DNA of 64,000 nt. Origin: Streptomyces albireticuli. GTDB taxonomy: Bacteria > Actinomycetota > Actinomycetes > Streptomycetales > Streptomycetaceae. The DNA lies in assembly GCF_002192455.1 (NCBI RefSeq), contig NZ_CP021744.1, positions 2,131,001 through 2,195,000 of the forward strand. Direction: 5' to 3'. This document shows positions 47,490 through 58,261 of the stretch, piece by piece. How positions within the stretch are numbered: the first letter of the stretch is position 1; every line of letters starts with the position of its first letter. A program made the translations under genes and the position numbers. The notes below the pieces were generated by a model, which saw only the letters and a program-made list of their open reading frames with translations, was not told the DNA's origin and searched no databases.

Positions 47490-47587
47490 AGGGCTCAGCC
47501 TACTTTGTCCCGGGGCCGTATCGGTTGCCGAGTGTGCACCAGTACCGAGAGGATGGTCACCCGACGGCGTGCCGCTCCCCGTTTCGG

Positions 47588-47628
47588 CGCCCGCTCCGCC
47601 GCTGGTCAGCCGCGGATCGGAGCGGGCG
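47588..47628 (-). terminator. Terminator between the RodZ-like gene and rimO
   Basis: A perfect 11-bp outer stem (47588-47598 with 47618-47628) encloses a shorter inner hairpin. It lies 19 bp after the RodZ-like stop codon, separating it from rimO. Confidence 0.8.
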
Positions 47629-47647
47629 AGGCCGGAACCGGCCCGGA

Positions 47648-48472
47648 TCAGCCCTCCACCGGGTCACCCTTGGTGTAGCTCAGGCGCTGAACCTGCCCGT
47701 CGTCGCCCAGGTTCTTGACCTCCTTGCCGTTCACGAACAGCTGTACGGCTCCGGCGTTGCCGAGGACCAGGTCGATCCGCTTGCTGTCGGTGAAGGTCTT
47801 GGAGGCTCCCTGCTTGAGGACGCCCTCCTCCAGCAGCTTGCCGTTGTGGTCCTTGGCGGACATCCAGGTCTGGCCGTGGTCGGCGGTGAGCTTGACGGTG
47901 ACCTTGTTGGCCGGCACGCCGGCGATGGCGCTCTCGGACTGCTCGGGCTTGGGGTCGGCGGGCTTGCCGGGGGTGGCCTTCTTGCTCGGGGCCGTGGACG
48001 GCTTGACGGTGGCGGGGTCCGCGGCGACGGAGCCGCCCGAGTCCTTGGCCCCGCCGTTGAAGAGCGTGAAGCCGACGAAGCCCACGACGGCGACGATCGC
48101 CGCGACCATCGCGGCCGTCCAGTTGGGGCGCCGGGGCTCGGGGCGGATGCGCTCGGCGTCGAAGAGCGGCGCCGCCGGGGTCGGCGAGGGCCGCCCGCCG
48201 TGCTCCGCGGCGTACTGCACGAGCAGCGGGGCGGGGTCCAGTCCGACGGTCCGCGCCAGCACGCGGATATGCCCTCGGGCGTACACGTGGCCACCGCAGC
48301 GCGAGAAGTCGTCCTGCTCGATCGCGTGGACGATCGGCACGCGTACGCGGGTGCTCGAACTGACTTCTTCTACGGTCAGCCCCGCACCGATACGAGCCTG
48401 CTGGAGGGCCCGGCCGACGGACGGCCGGTCGTCCGCGGGAGTGTCGTCCGCGGGAGAGTTGCCGATGGACAC
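47648..48472 (-). CDS. RodZ-like HTH membrane protein
   Basis: The protein has 274 residues from the GTG 48472 ([12 protein letters not shown]) with AAAGGCG upstream; nine extra codons are open before it. A Cro/C1-like HTH (about 20-95: [39 protein letters not shown]) is followed by one transmembrane helix ([20 protein letters not shown]). Then come a Pro/Lys/Ser-rich linker and an extracytoplasmic DUF4115-like beta domain ([18 protein letters not shown]...). This is the RodZ architecture, which links MreB to cell-wall synthesis. It lies between ftsK and rimO; the place in Streptomyces growth is not known from sequence. Confidence 0.88.
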   Translation of the reverse strand: MSIGNSPADDTPADDRPSVGRALQQARIGAGLTVEEVSSSTRVRVPIVHAIEQDDFSRCGGHVYARGHIRVLARTVGLDPAPLLVQYAAEHGGRPSPTPAAPLFDAERIRPEPRRPNWTAAMVAAIVAVVGFVGFTLFNGGAKDSGGSVAADPATVKPSTAPSKKATPGKPADPKPEQSESAIAGVPANKVTVKLTADHGQTWMSAKDHNGKLLEEGVLKQGASKTFTDSKRIDLVLGNAGAVQLFVNGKEVKNLGDDGQVQRLSYTKGDPVEG

Positions 48473-48703
48473 GTGGGCGCCTTTCGAGCGTGCAGCCACC
48501 TGCTGGAGGTTCAGTCTAGGGGGGATACGAAAGCGTCGGGCAAGCGGAAAGCCGGACTTTGTACGCCATCAGATGGTTCTACGGCGCCGACTGTGGGACA
48601 TCGGCCCGCCCCCTCTCCTCAACTGGGCACACCGCCGAGAGAAACGGTTGATCAACCACCTCTTACGAGGGGTTCCCGGCGCCCTGGGAGCCGGTCGCCG
48701 CGG

Positions 48704-51463
48704 CTACGCGTCCCCCCTGATCACCGCGAGCACGGCGTCCAGCTCGTCGGGCTTGACCAGCACGTCGCGAGCCTTGGAGCCCTCGCTCGGGCCCACGATG
48801 TTGCGCGACTCCATCAGGTCCATGAGTCTGCCCGCCTTGGCGAATCCCACACGCAATTTCCGCTGGAGCATCGAGGTGGATCCGAACTGGGTGGAGACCA
48901 CCAGTTCGGCCGCCTGGCACAGGAGGTCGAGATCGTCGCCGATCTCCTCGTCGATCTCCTTCTTCTTCGCCGTGCCGACCGTGACGTCGTCCCGGAAGAC
49001 CGGGGCCATCTGGTCCTTGCAGTGCTGCACGACCGCCGCGACCTCCGCCTCGGTGACGAAGGCGCCCTGCATGCGGACGGGCTTGCTCGCCCCCATCGGC
49101 AGATAGAGGCTGTCGCCCTTGCCGATCAGCTTCTCGGCGCCCGGCTGGTCGAGGATGACCCGGCTGTCGGCGAGCGAGGAGGTCGCGAACGCCAGCCGCG
49201 AGGGCACGTTCGCCTTGATCAGGCCCGTGACGACGTCGACGGAGGGGCGCTGGGTGGCGAGCACGAGGTGGATGCCGGCGGCGCGCGCCAGCTGGGTGAT
49301 GCGGACGATCGAGTCCTCGACGTCGCGCGGCGCGACCATCATCAGGTCGGCCAGCTCGTCCACGATGACCAGCAGGTACGGGTAGGGGGACAGCTCGCGG
49401 CCGCTGCCCTCCGGCGGCTTGACCTTGCCGGCCCGGACGGCGGCGTTGAAGTCGTCGATGTGCCGGAAGCCGAAGGCGGCCAGGTCGTCGTAGCGCAGGT
49501 CCATCTCGCGGACGACCCACTGGAGGGCCTCGGCGGCGCGCTTGGGGTTGGTGATGATCGGCGTGATCAGGTGCGGGATGCCCTCGTAGGCGGTCAGCTC
49601 GACCCGCTTGGGGTCGACCAGCACCATCCGCACGTCGTCCGGGGTCGCCCGGACCATGACCGAGGTGATCAGGCAGTTGATGCAGGACGACTTTCCGGAG
49701 CCGGTGGCTCCGGCGACGAGGATGTGCGGCATCTTCGTCAGGTTGGACATGACATAGCCGCCCTCGACGTCCTTGCCGAGCGCCACGAGCATCGGGTGCT
49801 CGTCACCCGCGGCGTCCGCCAGCCGCAGCACGTCGCCGAGGTTGACCATCTCGCGGTCGGTGTTGGGGATCTCGATGCCGACCGCGGACTTGCCGGGGAT
49901 CGGGCTGATGATCCGCACGTCCGGGCTGGCGACGGCGTAGGCGATGTTCTTGGCGAGCGCGGTGATCCGCTCGACCTTGACGGCGGGGCCGAGCTCGACC
50001 TCGTAGCGGGTGACCGTCGGGCCGCGGGTGAAGCCGGTGACCGCCGCGTCCACCTTGAACTCCGCGAAGACGTTGGTCAGCGCGGCCACTATGGCGTCGT
50101 TGGCGGCGCTGCGGGCCTTGCCCGGTCCGCCGCGCTCCAGCAGGTCGAGCGAGGGCAGCGCGTAGGTGATGTCACCGGACAGCTGGAGCTGCTCGGCGCG
50201 CGCGGGGAGGCCCGCCGGGGCCTCGGGTGCGGGGCGGGTGAGGTCGGGGACGTCCTTGGTGAGGTCCAGGACGCCGTCCTCCCGCCCGGTGCCGCGCGCG
50301 GCAGGCACGGCGCCCGGCTGCTCCCCGGCGTCCTGGGAGATGCCGCTGCTGAGCCCGGCGACGAGCGGGGTGGGCGGCACGCCGTGCAGCACGGCGCCGT
50401 CGACCGAGGCGGCCGCGGCGGCGGCCAGGTCCACGGCGTCCGGCTCCCGGCCGCCCGGCGGTACGGGCTGCCCGGCGGCGCGGCGCGGCTTGCGGCGCTT
50501 GCTCAGCGCCTCCTCCTCGGCGTCCGCGGCCAGGGTCTCGTCGAGATCAAGGTGCGCGGATGCGCGCCGGGGGCGCTTGGCGGGCGTTTCGCGCCAGTCC
50601 TCGGCGTATTCCTCGCGCCCGGCGTCCTCCGGCTCGTACTCGCCCGGCAGCGGTTCGATCACCCCGAGCCGTACCCCGAGGTGCCGCAGCCGCCGCGGGA
50701 TGGCGTTGACCGGGGTCGCGGTGACCACCAGCAGGCCGAAGATCGTCAGCAGTACGAGCAGCGGTACGGCGAGGACCCGGCCGACCGTCATTATCAGCGG
50801 CGAGGCGGCGGCCCAGCCGATCATCCCGCCCGCGTCCTGGAGGGCCTGGGTGCCAGCGTCCCGGCTGGGCGAGCCACAGGCCACGTGGACCTGCCCGAGG
50901 ACGCCGACGACCAGCGCGGACAGGCCGATGACGATCCGTCCGTTGGCCTCCGGGCGCTCGGGGTGGCGGAAGAGCCTGAGGGCGATGACGCCGAGCAGTA
51001 TCGGCACGACCAGGTCGAGGCGGCCGAAGGCGCCGGTGACGAGCATCGTCACCAGCTCCCCGACCGGGCCTTCCAGACTGGACCAGGTGCCGGCGGCGAC
51101 CACGAGGGCGACCCCGAGCAGCAGCAGGGCGAGGCCGTCCTTACGGTGCGCCGGGTCGAGGTTCTTGGCACCGCGCCCGACGCCGCGGAAGACCGCGCCG
51201 ACGCCGTGGGCGACCCCGCGGCCGACCCGGCGCACACCGCCGGGAGCGGCGGGCGCGCGGCGCGGCGCGGGCCTGGCCGCGGCCTTCTTGGCGGGAGCCT
51301 TACGGGCGGGCGCGCGGCCGGCGGGCTTCGCCGGCGCCTTCTTCGCGCTCTTGGCGGTTGCCTTGGCGGGCGCCTTCCCGGCGGCGCTCGCGGGACGCCC
51401 GGCGCGCTGCTTCGAGGGGCCCGCCGTGCTCTGGGAACCCTTGCCGGACGTACGTGAGGCCAT
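48704..51463 (-). CDS. ftsK: DNA translocase FtsK/SpoIIIE
   Basis: The protein has 919 residues from the ATG 51463; the ribosome site is weak, and the frame is open 18 codons further. A basic Ala/Lys/Pro-rich N-terminus (about 1-90) precedes four membrane helices (about 110-270). A linker follows, and then the motor domain with Walker A VAGATGSGKSSCIN (about 582-595) and Walker B LLVIVDELADLMM (near 700). The C-terminal gamma domain (FGSTSMLQRKLRVGFAKAGRLMDLME) reads KOPS-like DNA polarity. It pumps chromosomes through closing sporulation septa. A Cys-containing turn (VHVACGSPSRD) lies in a membrane loop. Confidence 0.96.
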   Translation of the reverse strand: MASRTSGKGSQSTAGPSKQRAGRPASAAGKAPAKATAKSAKKAPAKPAGRAPARKAPAKKAAARPAPRRAPAAPGGVRRVGRGVAHGVGAVFRGVGRGAKNLDPAHRKDGLALLLLGVALVVAAGTWSSLEGPVGELVTMLVTGAFGRLDLVVPILLGVIALRLFRHPERPEANGRIVIGLSALVVGVLGQVHVACGSPSRDAGTQALQDAGGMIGWAAASPLIMTVGRVLAVPLLVLLTIFGLLVVTATPVNAIPRRLRHLGVRLGVIEPLPGEYEPEDAGREEYAEDWRETPAKRPRRASAHLDLDETLAADAEEEALSKRRKPRRAAGQPVPPGGREPDAVDLAAAAAASVDGAVLHGVPPTPLVAGLSSGISQDAGEQPGAVPAARGTGREDGVLDLTKDVPDLTRPAPEAPAGLPARAEQLQLSGDITYALPSLDLLERGGPGKARSAANDAIVAALTNVFAEFKVDAAVTGFTRGPTVTRYEVELGPAVKVERITALAKNIAYAVASPDVRIISPIPGKSAVGIEIPNTDREMVNLGDVLRLADAAGDEHPMLVALGKDVEGGYVMSNLTKMPHILVAGATGSGKSSCINCLITSVMVRATPDDVRMVLVDPKRVELTAYEGIPHLITPIITNPKRAAEALQWVVREMDLRYDDLAAFGFRHIDDFNAAVRAGKVKPPEGSGRELSPYPYLLVIVDELADLMMVAPRDVEDSIVRITQLARAAGIHLVLATQRPSVDVVTGLIKANVPSRLAFATSSLADSRVILDQPGAEKLIGKGDSLYLPMGASKPVRMQGAFVTEAEVAAVVQHCKDQMAPVFRDDVTVGTAKKKEIDEEIGDDLDLLCQAAELVVSTQFGSTSMLQRKLRVGFAKAGRLMDLMESRNIVGPSEGSKARDVLVKPDELDAVLAVIRGDA

Positions 51464-51567
51464 GGAGCCGAGATTACCGTCGTCGGGCGCGAGGGACACC
51501 CGCGCCCATGCGTTCACCCGTTCGTGTCGCGATCCCGCGCTGCCAAGGGTGACATGGCGTCAGGGAG

Positions 51568-52251
51568 TCAGCTGGGCGAGGCGAGCGGGCCGGCGGGGCC
51601 GCCCGTGCCCGGCTCCAGAGCGTCCAGCGCCCGCCGCAGCCCGGTGAGTTTGCGCTCCAGGTGGGCGGCGGTGGCGATGGCCGCCGCGTCCGCGGACTCG
51701 TCGAGCTGCTTGGTGAGCGCCTCTGCCTGCTCCTCGACGGCGGCCAGCCGGGCGGAGAGCTCCGCGAGCAGCCCGGCGGGCTCCTGCGGCGCCGTCGCGC
51801 CACCGCGGCTCTGGCCGCTCTCCAGCTGGAGCCGCAACAGCGCGGCCTGCTCCCGCAGCTGGCAGTTCTTCATGTACAGCTCGACGAAGACCGAGACCTT
51901 GGCGCGCAGCACCCACGGGTCGAAGGGCTTGGAGATGTAGTCGACCGCGCCCGCGGCGTAACCGCGGAAGGTGTGGTGCGGACCGTGGTTGATCGCGGTG
52001 AGGAAGATGATCGGGATGTCCCGCGTCCGCTCCCGCCGCTTGATGTGCGCGGCGGTCTCGAAGCCGTCCATGCCCGGCATCTGGACGTCCAGCAGGATCA
52101 CCGCGAAATCGTCCGTCAGCAGCGCCTTGAGCGCTTCCTCCCCTGACGATGCCCGCACCAGTGTCTGATCGAGCGCCGAGAGGATGGCCTCCAGCGCCAG
52201 CAGATTTTCCGGCCGGTCATCGACCAGGAGGATCTTGGCCTTCTGCACCAT
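51568..52251 (-). CDS. osaB: Response regulator OsaB
   Basis: The protein has 227 residues from the ATG 52251 with GAGGAGGA upstream; the longer frame is low-complexity. The receiver domain (1-122) has D11-D12, phospho-acceptor Asp55 in LLDVQMPGMDG and Lys in ISKPFDPW. There is no DNA-binding domain; residues about 125-205 form a coiled coil (LREQAALLRLQLES, LLAELSARLAAVEEQAEALTKQL). This matches OsaB, which in S. coelicolor works with OsaA in osmoadaptation. It is downstream of osaA on the same strand, with a 274-bp spacer that may hold its own promoter. Confidence 0.93.
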   Translation of the reverse strand: MVQKAKILLVDDRPENLLALEAILSALDQTLVRASSGEEALKALLTDDFAVILLDVQMPGMDGFETAAHIKRRERTRDIPIIFLTAINHGPHHTFRGYAAGAVDYISKPFDPWVLRAKVSVFVELYMKNCQLREQAALLRLQLESGQSRGGATAPQEPAGLLAELSARLAAVEEQAEALTKQLDESADAAAIATAAHLERKLTGLRRALDALEPGTGGPAGPLASPS

Positions 52252-52444
52252 GCCCCGTCCTCCTCGCCCCGGCTTGGGGTCGCCCCAGCTCGAAGAGCCG
52301 AGGGAAGCACCGGGCGCCGCCCCAGGGGACGACTCCCTTGCGCCGCCCGTCCTTGTGCCGGTCATGGTAGCCGCACCCTGCCGGTCGCCACACCCTGTCA
52401 CCGCGATGTCACTGTGCACGTAGCGGAAACGTAGTGGGAGACCA

Positions 52445-52515
52445 GAAGGTTCCCCGGATCCCGGCCTCCCACACGTCATCGGCCACAGTCGGTCAACAGG
52501 TGGTCAGGAACCTTC
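52445..52515. repeat. Inverted repeats in the osaA-osaB spacer
   Basis: GAAGGTTCC (52445-52453) is repeated inverted as GGAACCTTC (52507-52515), and GTGGGAG (52434-52440) pairs with CTCCCAC (52466-52472). The two pairings are mutually exclusive in part, so alternative structures are possible. The role is unknown. Confidence 0.5.
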
Positions 52516-52525
52516 CGGCCATCCG

Positions 52526-55500
52526 TCACTCGGCGCGCATCCACTGCTCCATCACCGTCAGCAGGTGATCCGTGTCGACCGGTTTGGTGACATAGTCCGA
52601 CGCCCCGGCATCGATGCTCTTCTCCCGGTCGCCCTTCATCGCCTTGGCCGTCAGCGCGATGATGGGAAGCCCCGCGAACTGCGGCATCCTGCGGATCGCG
52701 GCCGTCGTGGCATAGCCGTCCATCTCCGGCATCATGATGTCCATCAGGACCACCACGACATCGTCGTGCTGCTCCAGGACCTCGATCCCCTCCCGGCCGT
52801 TCTCGGCGTAGAGCACCGAGAGCCCGTGCTGCTCCAGGACGCTCGTCAGGGCGAAGACGTTGCGGATGTCGTCGTCGACGATCAGCACCTTCTCGCCGTG
52901 GAAGCTCCTGCGGAAGCCCCGGCCGAAGCCGTGGTCCGACGGTTGCTCTGCGTCACCGACGGGCGGGCTCTGCCACGGGTCGCCCTCCGGGACGGCGGGC
53001 TCGGCAGCCGCCGGGCGGGACACCGGGTCCACCGGCGCGGGCGCGGGCCACTGCCCGGCCGCCTGCGCGGCCCGCCTGCGCCGCAGGAAGAGGCCGGCCG
53101 CACCGCGCGCGGAGTCCTCCACGGCCCCCGTAAGGCTCTCGCCGATGTGGTCCACGTGACCCGCGAAGTCCTCGCCCGGAAGCTCCGGCACCGCGGCGAC
53201 GTGGCCGCCCGGCGTGAGCTGCGGATAGCCCTGGGGCGGCAGCTCACCGGCGTTGAGCGGGAGGTAGAGCGTGAAGGTGGAACCACGGCCCGGCTCGCTC
53301 GCCGCGTGGATCTCACCGCCGAGCAGCCGGGCGATCTCCCGGCTGATCGACAGCCCGAGGCCGGTGCCGCCGTACTTACGGCTGGTCGTCCCGTCCGCCT
53401 GCTTGAACGCCTCGAAGATCACCCGCATCTTGCTCGCGGCGATGCCGATGCCGGTGTCCGTGACGGAGAAGGCGATCACCTCACCGTCCGGGTCCCGCAG
53501 CGAACCCGCCTCCAGCAGCTGCTCGCGGATGCTGTCCGGCACATCGCCGCCGGCCGGCCGGATGACCAGCTCGACCGCGCCCGTGTCCGTGAACTTCACG
53601 GCGTTCGACAGCAGGTTGCGCAGCACCTGGAGCAGCCGCTGCTCGTCGGTGTGCAGCGTCGACGGCAGCTCCGGCGAGACCCTTACGGAGAAGTCCAGGC
53701 CCTTCTCCGCCGTCAGCGGCCGGAAGGTGGCCTCCACGTAGTCGACGAGCTGGACCAGCGCGATGCGCGTCGGGCTGACGTCCATCTTGCCCGCCTCGAC
53801 CTTCGACAGGTCCAGGATGTCGTTGATCAGCTGGAGCAGGTCCGAACCCGCGCCGTGGATCGTCTCGGCGAACTCGACCTGCTTCGGCGAGAGGTTGCCC
53901 TCGGCGTTGTCCGCGAGCAGCTTCGCCAGGATCAGCAGCGAGTTCAGCGGGGTGCGCAGCTCGTGCGACATGTTGGCGAGGAACTCGGACTTGTAGCGCA
54001 TCGAGACGGCGAGCTGCTCGGCGCGCTCCTCGAGCACCTGCCGGGCCTCCTCGATCTCGGTGTTCTTCACCTCGATGTCGCGGTTCTGCCGGGCCAGCCG
54101 CTCCGACTTCTCCTCCAGCTCGGCGTTGGAGATCTCCAGCGCCTTCTGCCGGTTCTCCAACTCCGCCGACCGCTCGCGCAGTTGCTCGGTGAGCTCCTGC
54201 GACTGCTTGAGCAGCACCTCGGTCTTGGTGTTGACGCTGATCGTGTTGACGCTCGTGCCGATCATCTCGGCGATCTGGTTGAGGAAGTCCTTCTGGATCT
54301 GTGCGAACGGCTGGAACGACGCCAGCTCGATGACGCCCAGGACCTGGCCCTCGAACAGCACCGGCAGCACGATCACATGGGCCGGCGGGGCCTCCCCCAG
54401 CCCGGAGGCGATCTTCAGATAGCCCGGCGGCACGTTCTCGACGAGGATCGTCCGCTTCTCCTGCGCGGCCGTGCCGATGAGCGTCTCGCCCGGCCGGAAG
54501 GAGGTCGGCATCGAGCCCATGGAGTAGCCGTACGAGCCGAGCATCCGCAGCTCGTACGCGTCCTCGCCGCCCTCGCCCTCCAGCGGGTCCTCCGGCATCG
54601 CCAGGAAGAACGCGCCGTGCTGCGCCGAGACCACCGGCGTCAGCTCGCTCATGATCAGCCCGGCGACGTCCTCCAGGTCCCGGCGGCCCTGCATCAGGCC
54701 GGAGATCCGGGCGAGGTTGCCCTTGAGCCAGTCCTGCTCCTTGTTGGCGAGCGTGGTCTCGCGGAGGTTGGCGATCATCGTGTTGATGTTGTCCTGGAGC
54801 TCCAGGATCTCGCCGGCCGCGTCCACGTCGATCTTGAGGTTGAGGTCGCCGCGGGTCACCGCGGTGGCGACCTCGGCGATGGCGCGCACCTGGCGGGTCA
54901 GATTGCCCGCCATCTCGTTCACGGACTCCGTGAGGTCGCGCCAGGTGCCGTCCACGTCGCGCACCCGGGCCTGGCCGCCCAGCTGTCCCTCGGTGCCCAC
55001 CTCGCGGGCCACCCGGGTCACCTGGTCGGCGAAGGAGGACAGCTGGTCGACCATCGTGTTGATGGTGGTCTTGAGCTGGAGGATCTCACCGCGCGCATCG
55101 ATGTCGATCTTCTTGGTCAGGTCGCCCTGGGCGATGGCGGTGGTCACCATCGCGATGTTGCGGACCTGCCCGGTGAGGTTGGACGCCATCGAGTTCACGG
55201 ACTCGGTGAGGTCCTTCCACGTCCCGCTGACGCCCAGGACACGGGCCTGCCCGCCGAGGATGCCGTCGGTGCCCACCTCGCGCGCCACGCGCGTGACCTC
55301 GTCCGCGAAGGACGACAGCGTCGTGACCATGGTGTTGACGGTGTCGGCCAGCTGCGCGACCTCGCCGCGCGCCTCGACCGTCACCTTCTTGGTCAGGTCG
55401 CCGTTGGCGACGGCGCTGGCGACCTGCGAGATGTTGCGGACCTGGCTGGTCAGGTTGTTGGCCATCAGGTTGACGTTGTCGCTGAGGTCCTTCCAGATGC

Positions 55501-58048
55501 CGGTGACGTCCCGGACCCGCGCCTGCCCGCCGAGCTGGCCTTCGGTACCCACGTCCCGGGCGACCCGGTTCACCTGCTCGGCGAAGTCGGACAACTGGTC
55601 GACCATCGTGTTCACGGTGGTGACGAGTTCGAGGATCTCGCCCTTGGCGTCGACCGTGATCTTCTTCGACAGATCGCCCTTGGCCACCGCCGTCGTCACC
55701 TCGGCGATGTTGCGCACCTGCGAAGTGAGGTTGTTGGCCATGAAGTTGACGGACTGGGTGAGGTCCTTCCAGGTGCCGGAGACGCCCTGCACCTCCGCCT
55801 GGCCGCCCAGGATGCCCTCGGTGCCGACCTCACGGGCCACCCTCGTCACCTGATCGGCGAACGAGGACAGCTGGTCGACCATCGTGTTGAGGGTGTTCTT
55901 GAGCTCCAGGATCTCGCCCCGGGCGTCCACGTCGATCTTCTGCGACAGATCGCCGCGCGCGACCGCCGTGGCCACCTGGGCGATGTTCCGCACCTGTGCG
56001 GTCAGGTTCCCGGCCATGCCGTTGACGGAGTCCGTGAGGTCGCGCCAGACGCCGGCCACGCCGGGCACCTGCGCCTGACCGCCCAGCCGGCCCTCGGTAC
56101 CCACGTCCCGGGCGACCCGGGTCACCTGCTCGGCGAAGGCGGAGAGCTGGTCGACCATCGTGTTGATGGTGTTCTTCAGCTCCAGGATCTCGCCCCGGGC
56201 GTCCACGTCGATCTTCTGCGACAGATCACCCCGGGCCACCGCCGTCGTCACCTGGGCGATCTGGCGGACCTGCGAGGTCAGGTTCCCGGCCATGAAGTTG
56301 ACCGAGTCGGTCAGCTCCTTCCAGGTGCCGCTGACGCCGTCCACCCGGGCCTGGCCGCCCAGCCGGCCCTCGGTGCCCACGTCCCGCGCCATCCGCGTGA
56401 CCTGGTCGGCGAAGGACGACAGCTGGTCGACCATCGTGTTCACGGTGTTCTTCAGCTGGAGCATCTCGCCGGAGACATCCACGGTGACCTTCTGCGACAG
56501 GTCGCCGTTGGCCACCGCCGTCGTCACCTGGGCGATGTTGCGGACCTGGCCGGTGAGGTTGCGGAAGGCGGTGTTCACCGAATCGGTGAGGTCCTTCCAC
56601 GTCCCCGCCGCACCCGGCACCGCGGCCTGACCGCCCAGCTCACCCTCGACACCGATCTCCCGTGCCACACGCGTCACTTCGGCGCCGAAGGCCGACAGCT
56701 GGTCGACCATCGTGTTGACGGTGTTCTTCAGGTCCAGCATCTCGCCGGACACGTCGACGGTGACCTTCTGCCCCAGATCACCGTTGGCCACGGCCTTGGT
56801 CACCTGGGCGATGTCACGCACCTGCGTGGTGACGTTCCGGAAGGCGGTGTTCACCGAATCGGTGAGGTCCTTCCACGTCCCCGCCGCACCCGGCACCTGC
56901 GCCTGGCCGCCGAGCTGTCCCTCGGCGCCGACCTCACTGGCCACCCGGGTGACCTCGTCGGCGAAGGTCCGCAGGGTCTCCGTCATCTGGTTGATCGTCT
57001 CGGCCAGCTGCGCGACCTCGCCGCGCGCGCTCACCGTCACCTTCTGCGACAGATCGCCGTTCGCGACCGCCGTGGTGACCTGCGCGATCCCCCGCACCTG
57101 CGCCGTCAGATTGCCGGCCATCAGATTGACCGAGTCGGTGAGGTCCTTCCAGACGCCCGCGACGCCCGGCACCTGTGCCTGACCGCCCAGCTCGCCCTCG
57201 GTACCCACCTCGCGCGCGACGCGGGTCACCTCGGAGGCGAAGGACGAGAGCTGGTCCACCATGGTGTTCACGGTGTTCTTCAGCTCCAGCATCTCGCCCG
57301 CCACGTGCACCGTGACCTTGCGGGAGAGATCGCCCTTCGCGACCGCCGTCGTCACGAGAGCGATGTCACGCACCTGAGCGGTGAGCCGGGAGGCCATCGT
57401 GTTGACGGAATCCGTGAGGTCCTTCCACGAACCCGACATTCCTCGCACCCGGGCCTGCCCGCCGAGCTTGCCCTCGGTGCCGACCTCGCTCGCCACCCGC
57501 GTCACCTCGTCGGTGAACGCCGACAGCTGGTCCACCAGCCCGTTGACCGTGCGGCCCACCTTGAGGAACTCGCCCCGCAGCGGGTGCGCCTCCCCGTCCG
57601 CCCCGGGCGAGCGCAGGTCCATCCGCTGCTCCAGGTCGCCCTCGGCCACCGCCGACAGCACCCGCCCGACCTCGGACACCGGCCGCACCAGGTCGTCCAC
57701 CAGGGCGTTCGACGCGTCGATCGCCGCGGCCCAGGCTCCCTCGCAGGCCCCGGTCTCCAGCCGTTCCGTGAGTTTTCCCTCACGGCCGACCACCCGGCGC
57801 ACCCGCGCCAGCTCGCCGGTCAGCTGCATATTGCGGTCGGCGACCTCGTTGAAGACCGCCGCGATCTCGGCCATCACGCCGTCGCCGGAGACCGTCAGCC
57901 GTTTACGGAAGTTCCCGTCCCGCATCGCGGCGAGCGCCGACAGCAGCCGGTTCAGCGCCGCCGTGTCGACTTCCGTCGTCCCATTGGCCCGGGACCGTCC
58001 GCCCTTCGCGCGCGTGCTCACTGCCCGCGCCTCCGCGCCAGACTCCAC
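52526..58048 (-). CDS. osaA: Hybrid histidine kinase OsaA with a tandem HAMP array
   Basis: The protein has 1840 residues from the GTG 58048 with GGGAGG upstream. There is no transmembrane segment, so it is cytoplasmic. The order is: HAMP-like array (about 130-1095), GAF domain (about 1130-1265), coiled coil (about 1266-1345), HisKA with [13 protein letters not shown] (His near 1358) and ATPase with DTGIGIA and GTGLGLS. A Pro-rich linker and a C-terminal receiver with [12 protein letters not shown] (Asp near 1769) follow. It matches OsaA of S. coelicolor, required for osmoadaptation. It is divergent from osaC and followed by osaB. The repeats make it prone to recombination or assembly error. 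Confidence 0.95.
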   Translation of the reverse strand: MESGAEARAVSTRAKGGRSRANGTTEVDTAALNRLLSALAAMRDGNFRKRLTVSGDGVMAEIAAVFNEVADRNMQLTGELARVRRVVGREGKLTERLETGACEGAWAAAIDASNALVDDLVRPVSEVGRVLSAVAEGDLEQRMDLRSPGADGEAHPLRGEFLKVGRTVNGLVDQLSAFTDEVTRVASEVGTEGKLGGQARVRGMSGSWKDLTDSVNTMASRLTAQVRDIALVTTAVAKGDLSRKVTVHVAGEMLELKNTVNTMVDQLSSFASEVTRVAREVGTEGELGGQAQVPGVAGVWKDLTDSVNLMAGNLTAQVRGIAQVTTAVANGDLSQKVTVSARGEVAQLAETINQMTETLRTFADEVTRVASEVGAEGQLGGQAQVPGAAGTWKDLTDSVNTAFRNVTTQVRDIAQVTKAVANGDLGQKVTVDVSGEMLDLKNTVNTMVDQLSAFGAEVTRVAREIGVEGELGGQAAVPGAAGTWKDLTDSVNTAFRNLTGQVRNIAQVTTAVANGDLSQKVTVDVSGEMLQLKNTVNTMVDQLSSFADQVTRMARDVGTEGRLGGQARVDGVSGTWKELTDSVNFMAGNLTSQVRQIAQVTTAVARGDLSQKIDVDARGEILELKNTINTMVDQLSAFAEQVTRVARDVGTEGRLGGQAQVPGVAGVWRDLTDSVNGMAGNLTAQVRNIAQVATAVARGDLSQKIDVDARGEILELKNTLNTMVDQLSSFADQVTRVAREVGTEGILGGQAEVQGVSGTWKDLTQSVNFMANNLTSQVRNIAEVTTAVAKGDLSKKITVDAKGEILELVTTVNTMVDQLSDFAEQVNRVARDVGTEGQLGGQARVRDVTGIWKDLSDNVNLMANNLTSQVRNISQVASAVANGDLTKKVTVEARGEVAQLADTVNTMVTTLSSFADEVTRVAREVGTDGILGGQARVLGVSGTWKDLTESVNSMASNLTGQVRNIAMVTTAIAQGDLTKKIDIDARGEILQLKTTINTMVDQLSSFADQVTRVAREVGTEGQLGGQARVRDVDGTWRDLTESVNEMAGNLTRQVRAIAEVATAVTRGDLNLKIDVDAAGEILELQDNINTMIANLRETTLANKEQDWLKGNLARISGLMQGRRDLEDVAGLIMSELTPVVSAQHGAFFLAMPEDPLEGEGGEDAYELRMLGSYGYSMGSMPTSFRPGETLIGTAAQEKRTILVENVPPGYLKIASGLGEAPPAHVIVLPVLFEGQVLGVIELASFQPFAQIQKDFLNQIAEMIGTSVNTISVNTKTEVLLKQSQELTEQLRERSAELENRQKALEISNAELEEKSERLARQNRDIEVKNTEIEEARQVLEERAEQLAVSMRYKSEFLANMSHELRTPLNSLLILAKLLADNAEGNLSPKQVEFAETIHGAGSDLLQLINDILDLSKVEAGKMDVSPTRIALVQLVDYVEATFRPLTAEKGLDFSVRVSPELPSTLHTDEQRLLQVLRNLLSNAVKFTDTGAVELVIRPAGGDVPDSIREQLLEAGSLRDPDGEVIAFSVTDTGIGIAASKMRVIFEAFKQADGTTSRKYGGTGLGLSISREIARLLGGEIHAASEPGRGSTFTLYLPLNAGELPPQGYPQLTPGGHVAAVPELPGEDFAGHVDHIGESLTGAVEDSARGAAGLFLRRRRAAQAAGQWPAPAPVDPVSRPAAAEPAVPEGDPWQSPPVGDAEQPSDHGFGRGFRRSFHGEKVLIVDDDIRNVFALTSVLEQHGLSVLYAENGREGIEVLEQHDDVVVVLMDIMMPEMDGYATTAAIRRMPQFAGLPIIALTAKAMKGDREKSIDAGASDYVTKPVDTDHLLTVMEQWMRAE
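54770..57530 (-). repeat. Ten tandem 276-bp HAMP-type coding repeats inside osaA
   Basis: The motif V-T-R-V-A-x-E-V-G-T-E-G-x-L-G-G-Q-A recurs ten times at a period of 92 residues (276 bp), each time followed by W-K-D-L-T-D-S-V-N and G-D-L-S-x-K. A few units vary in a regular way (for example [11 protein letters not shown] in units 3 and 9, [11 protein letters not shown] or [11 protein letters not shown] in others). Limits are approximate. Confidence 0.9.
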
Positions 58049-58261
58049 CGTGTCCCTCCCGCAGGGTCGATCATCCTCGTCGGGCTTTCAGTTCAATCTT
58101 TCCCAGTGTTTCACCCTGGCCCGGCCAGGCCATAACAGTTCGGCAGCATCGCACACGGCCCGCGGGCACTCCCAAGGTGGAATCAGCGCGCACCGCCCTC
58201 CGCCCGTGCGATGAAGGTAAGTAACCTGGCATCCGGCCGGGCAATGGAGGGGCGCTGCGAC

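Noticed and set aside
52565..58135. A plus-strand open frame of more than 1800 codons opposite osaA
   Set aside because: It is the antisense shadow of the repeat-rich osaA gene; it is low-complexity and has no family signatures, while the minus strand encodes clear kinase domains.
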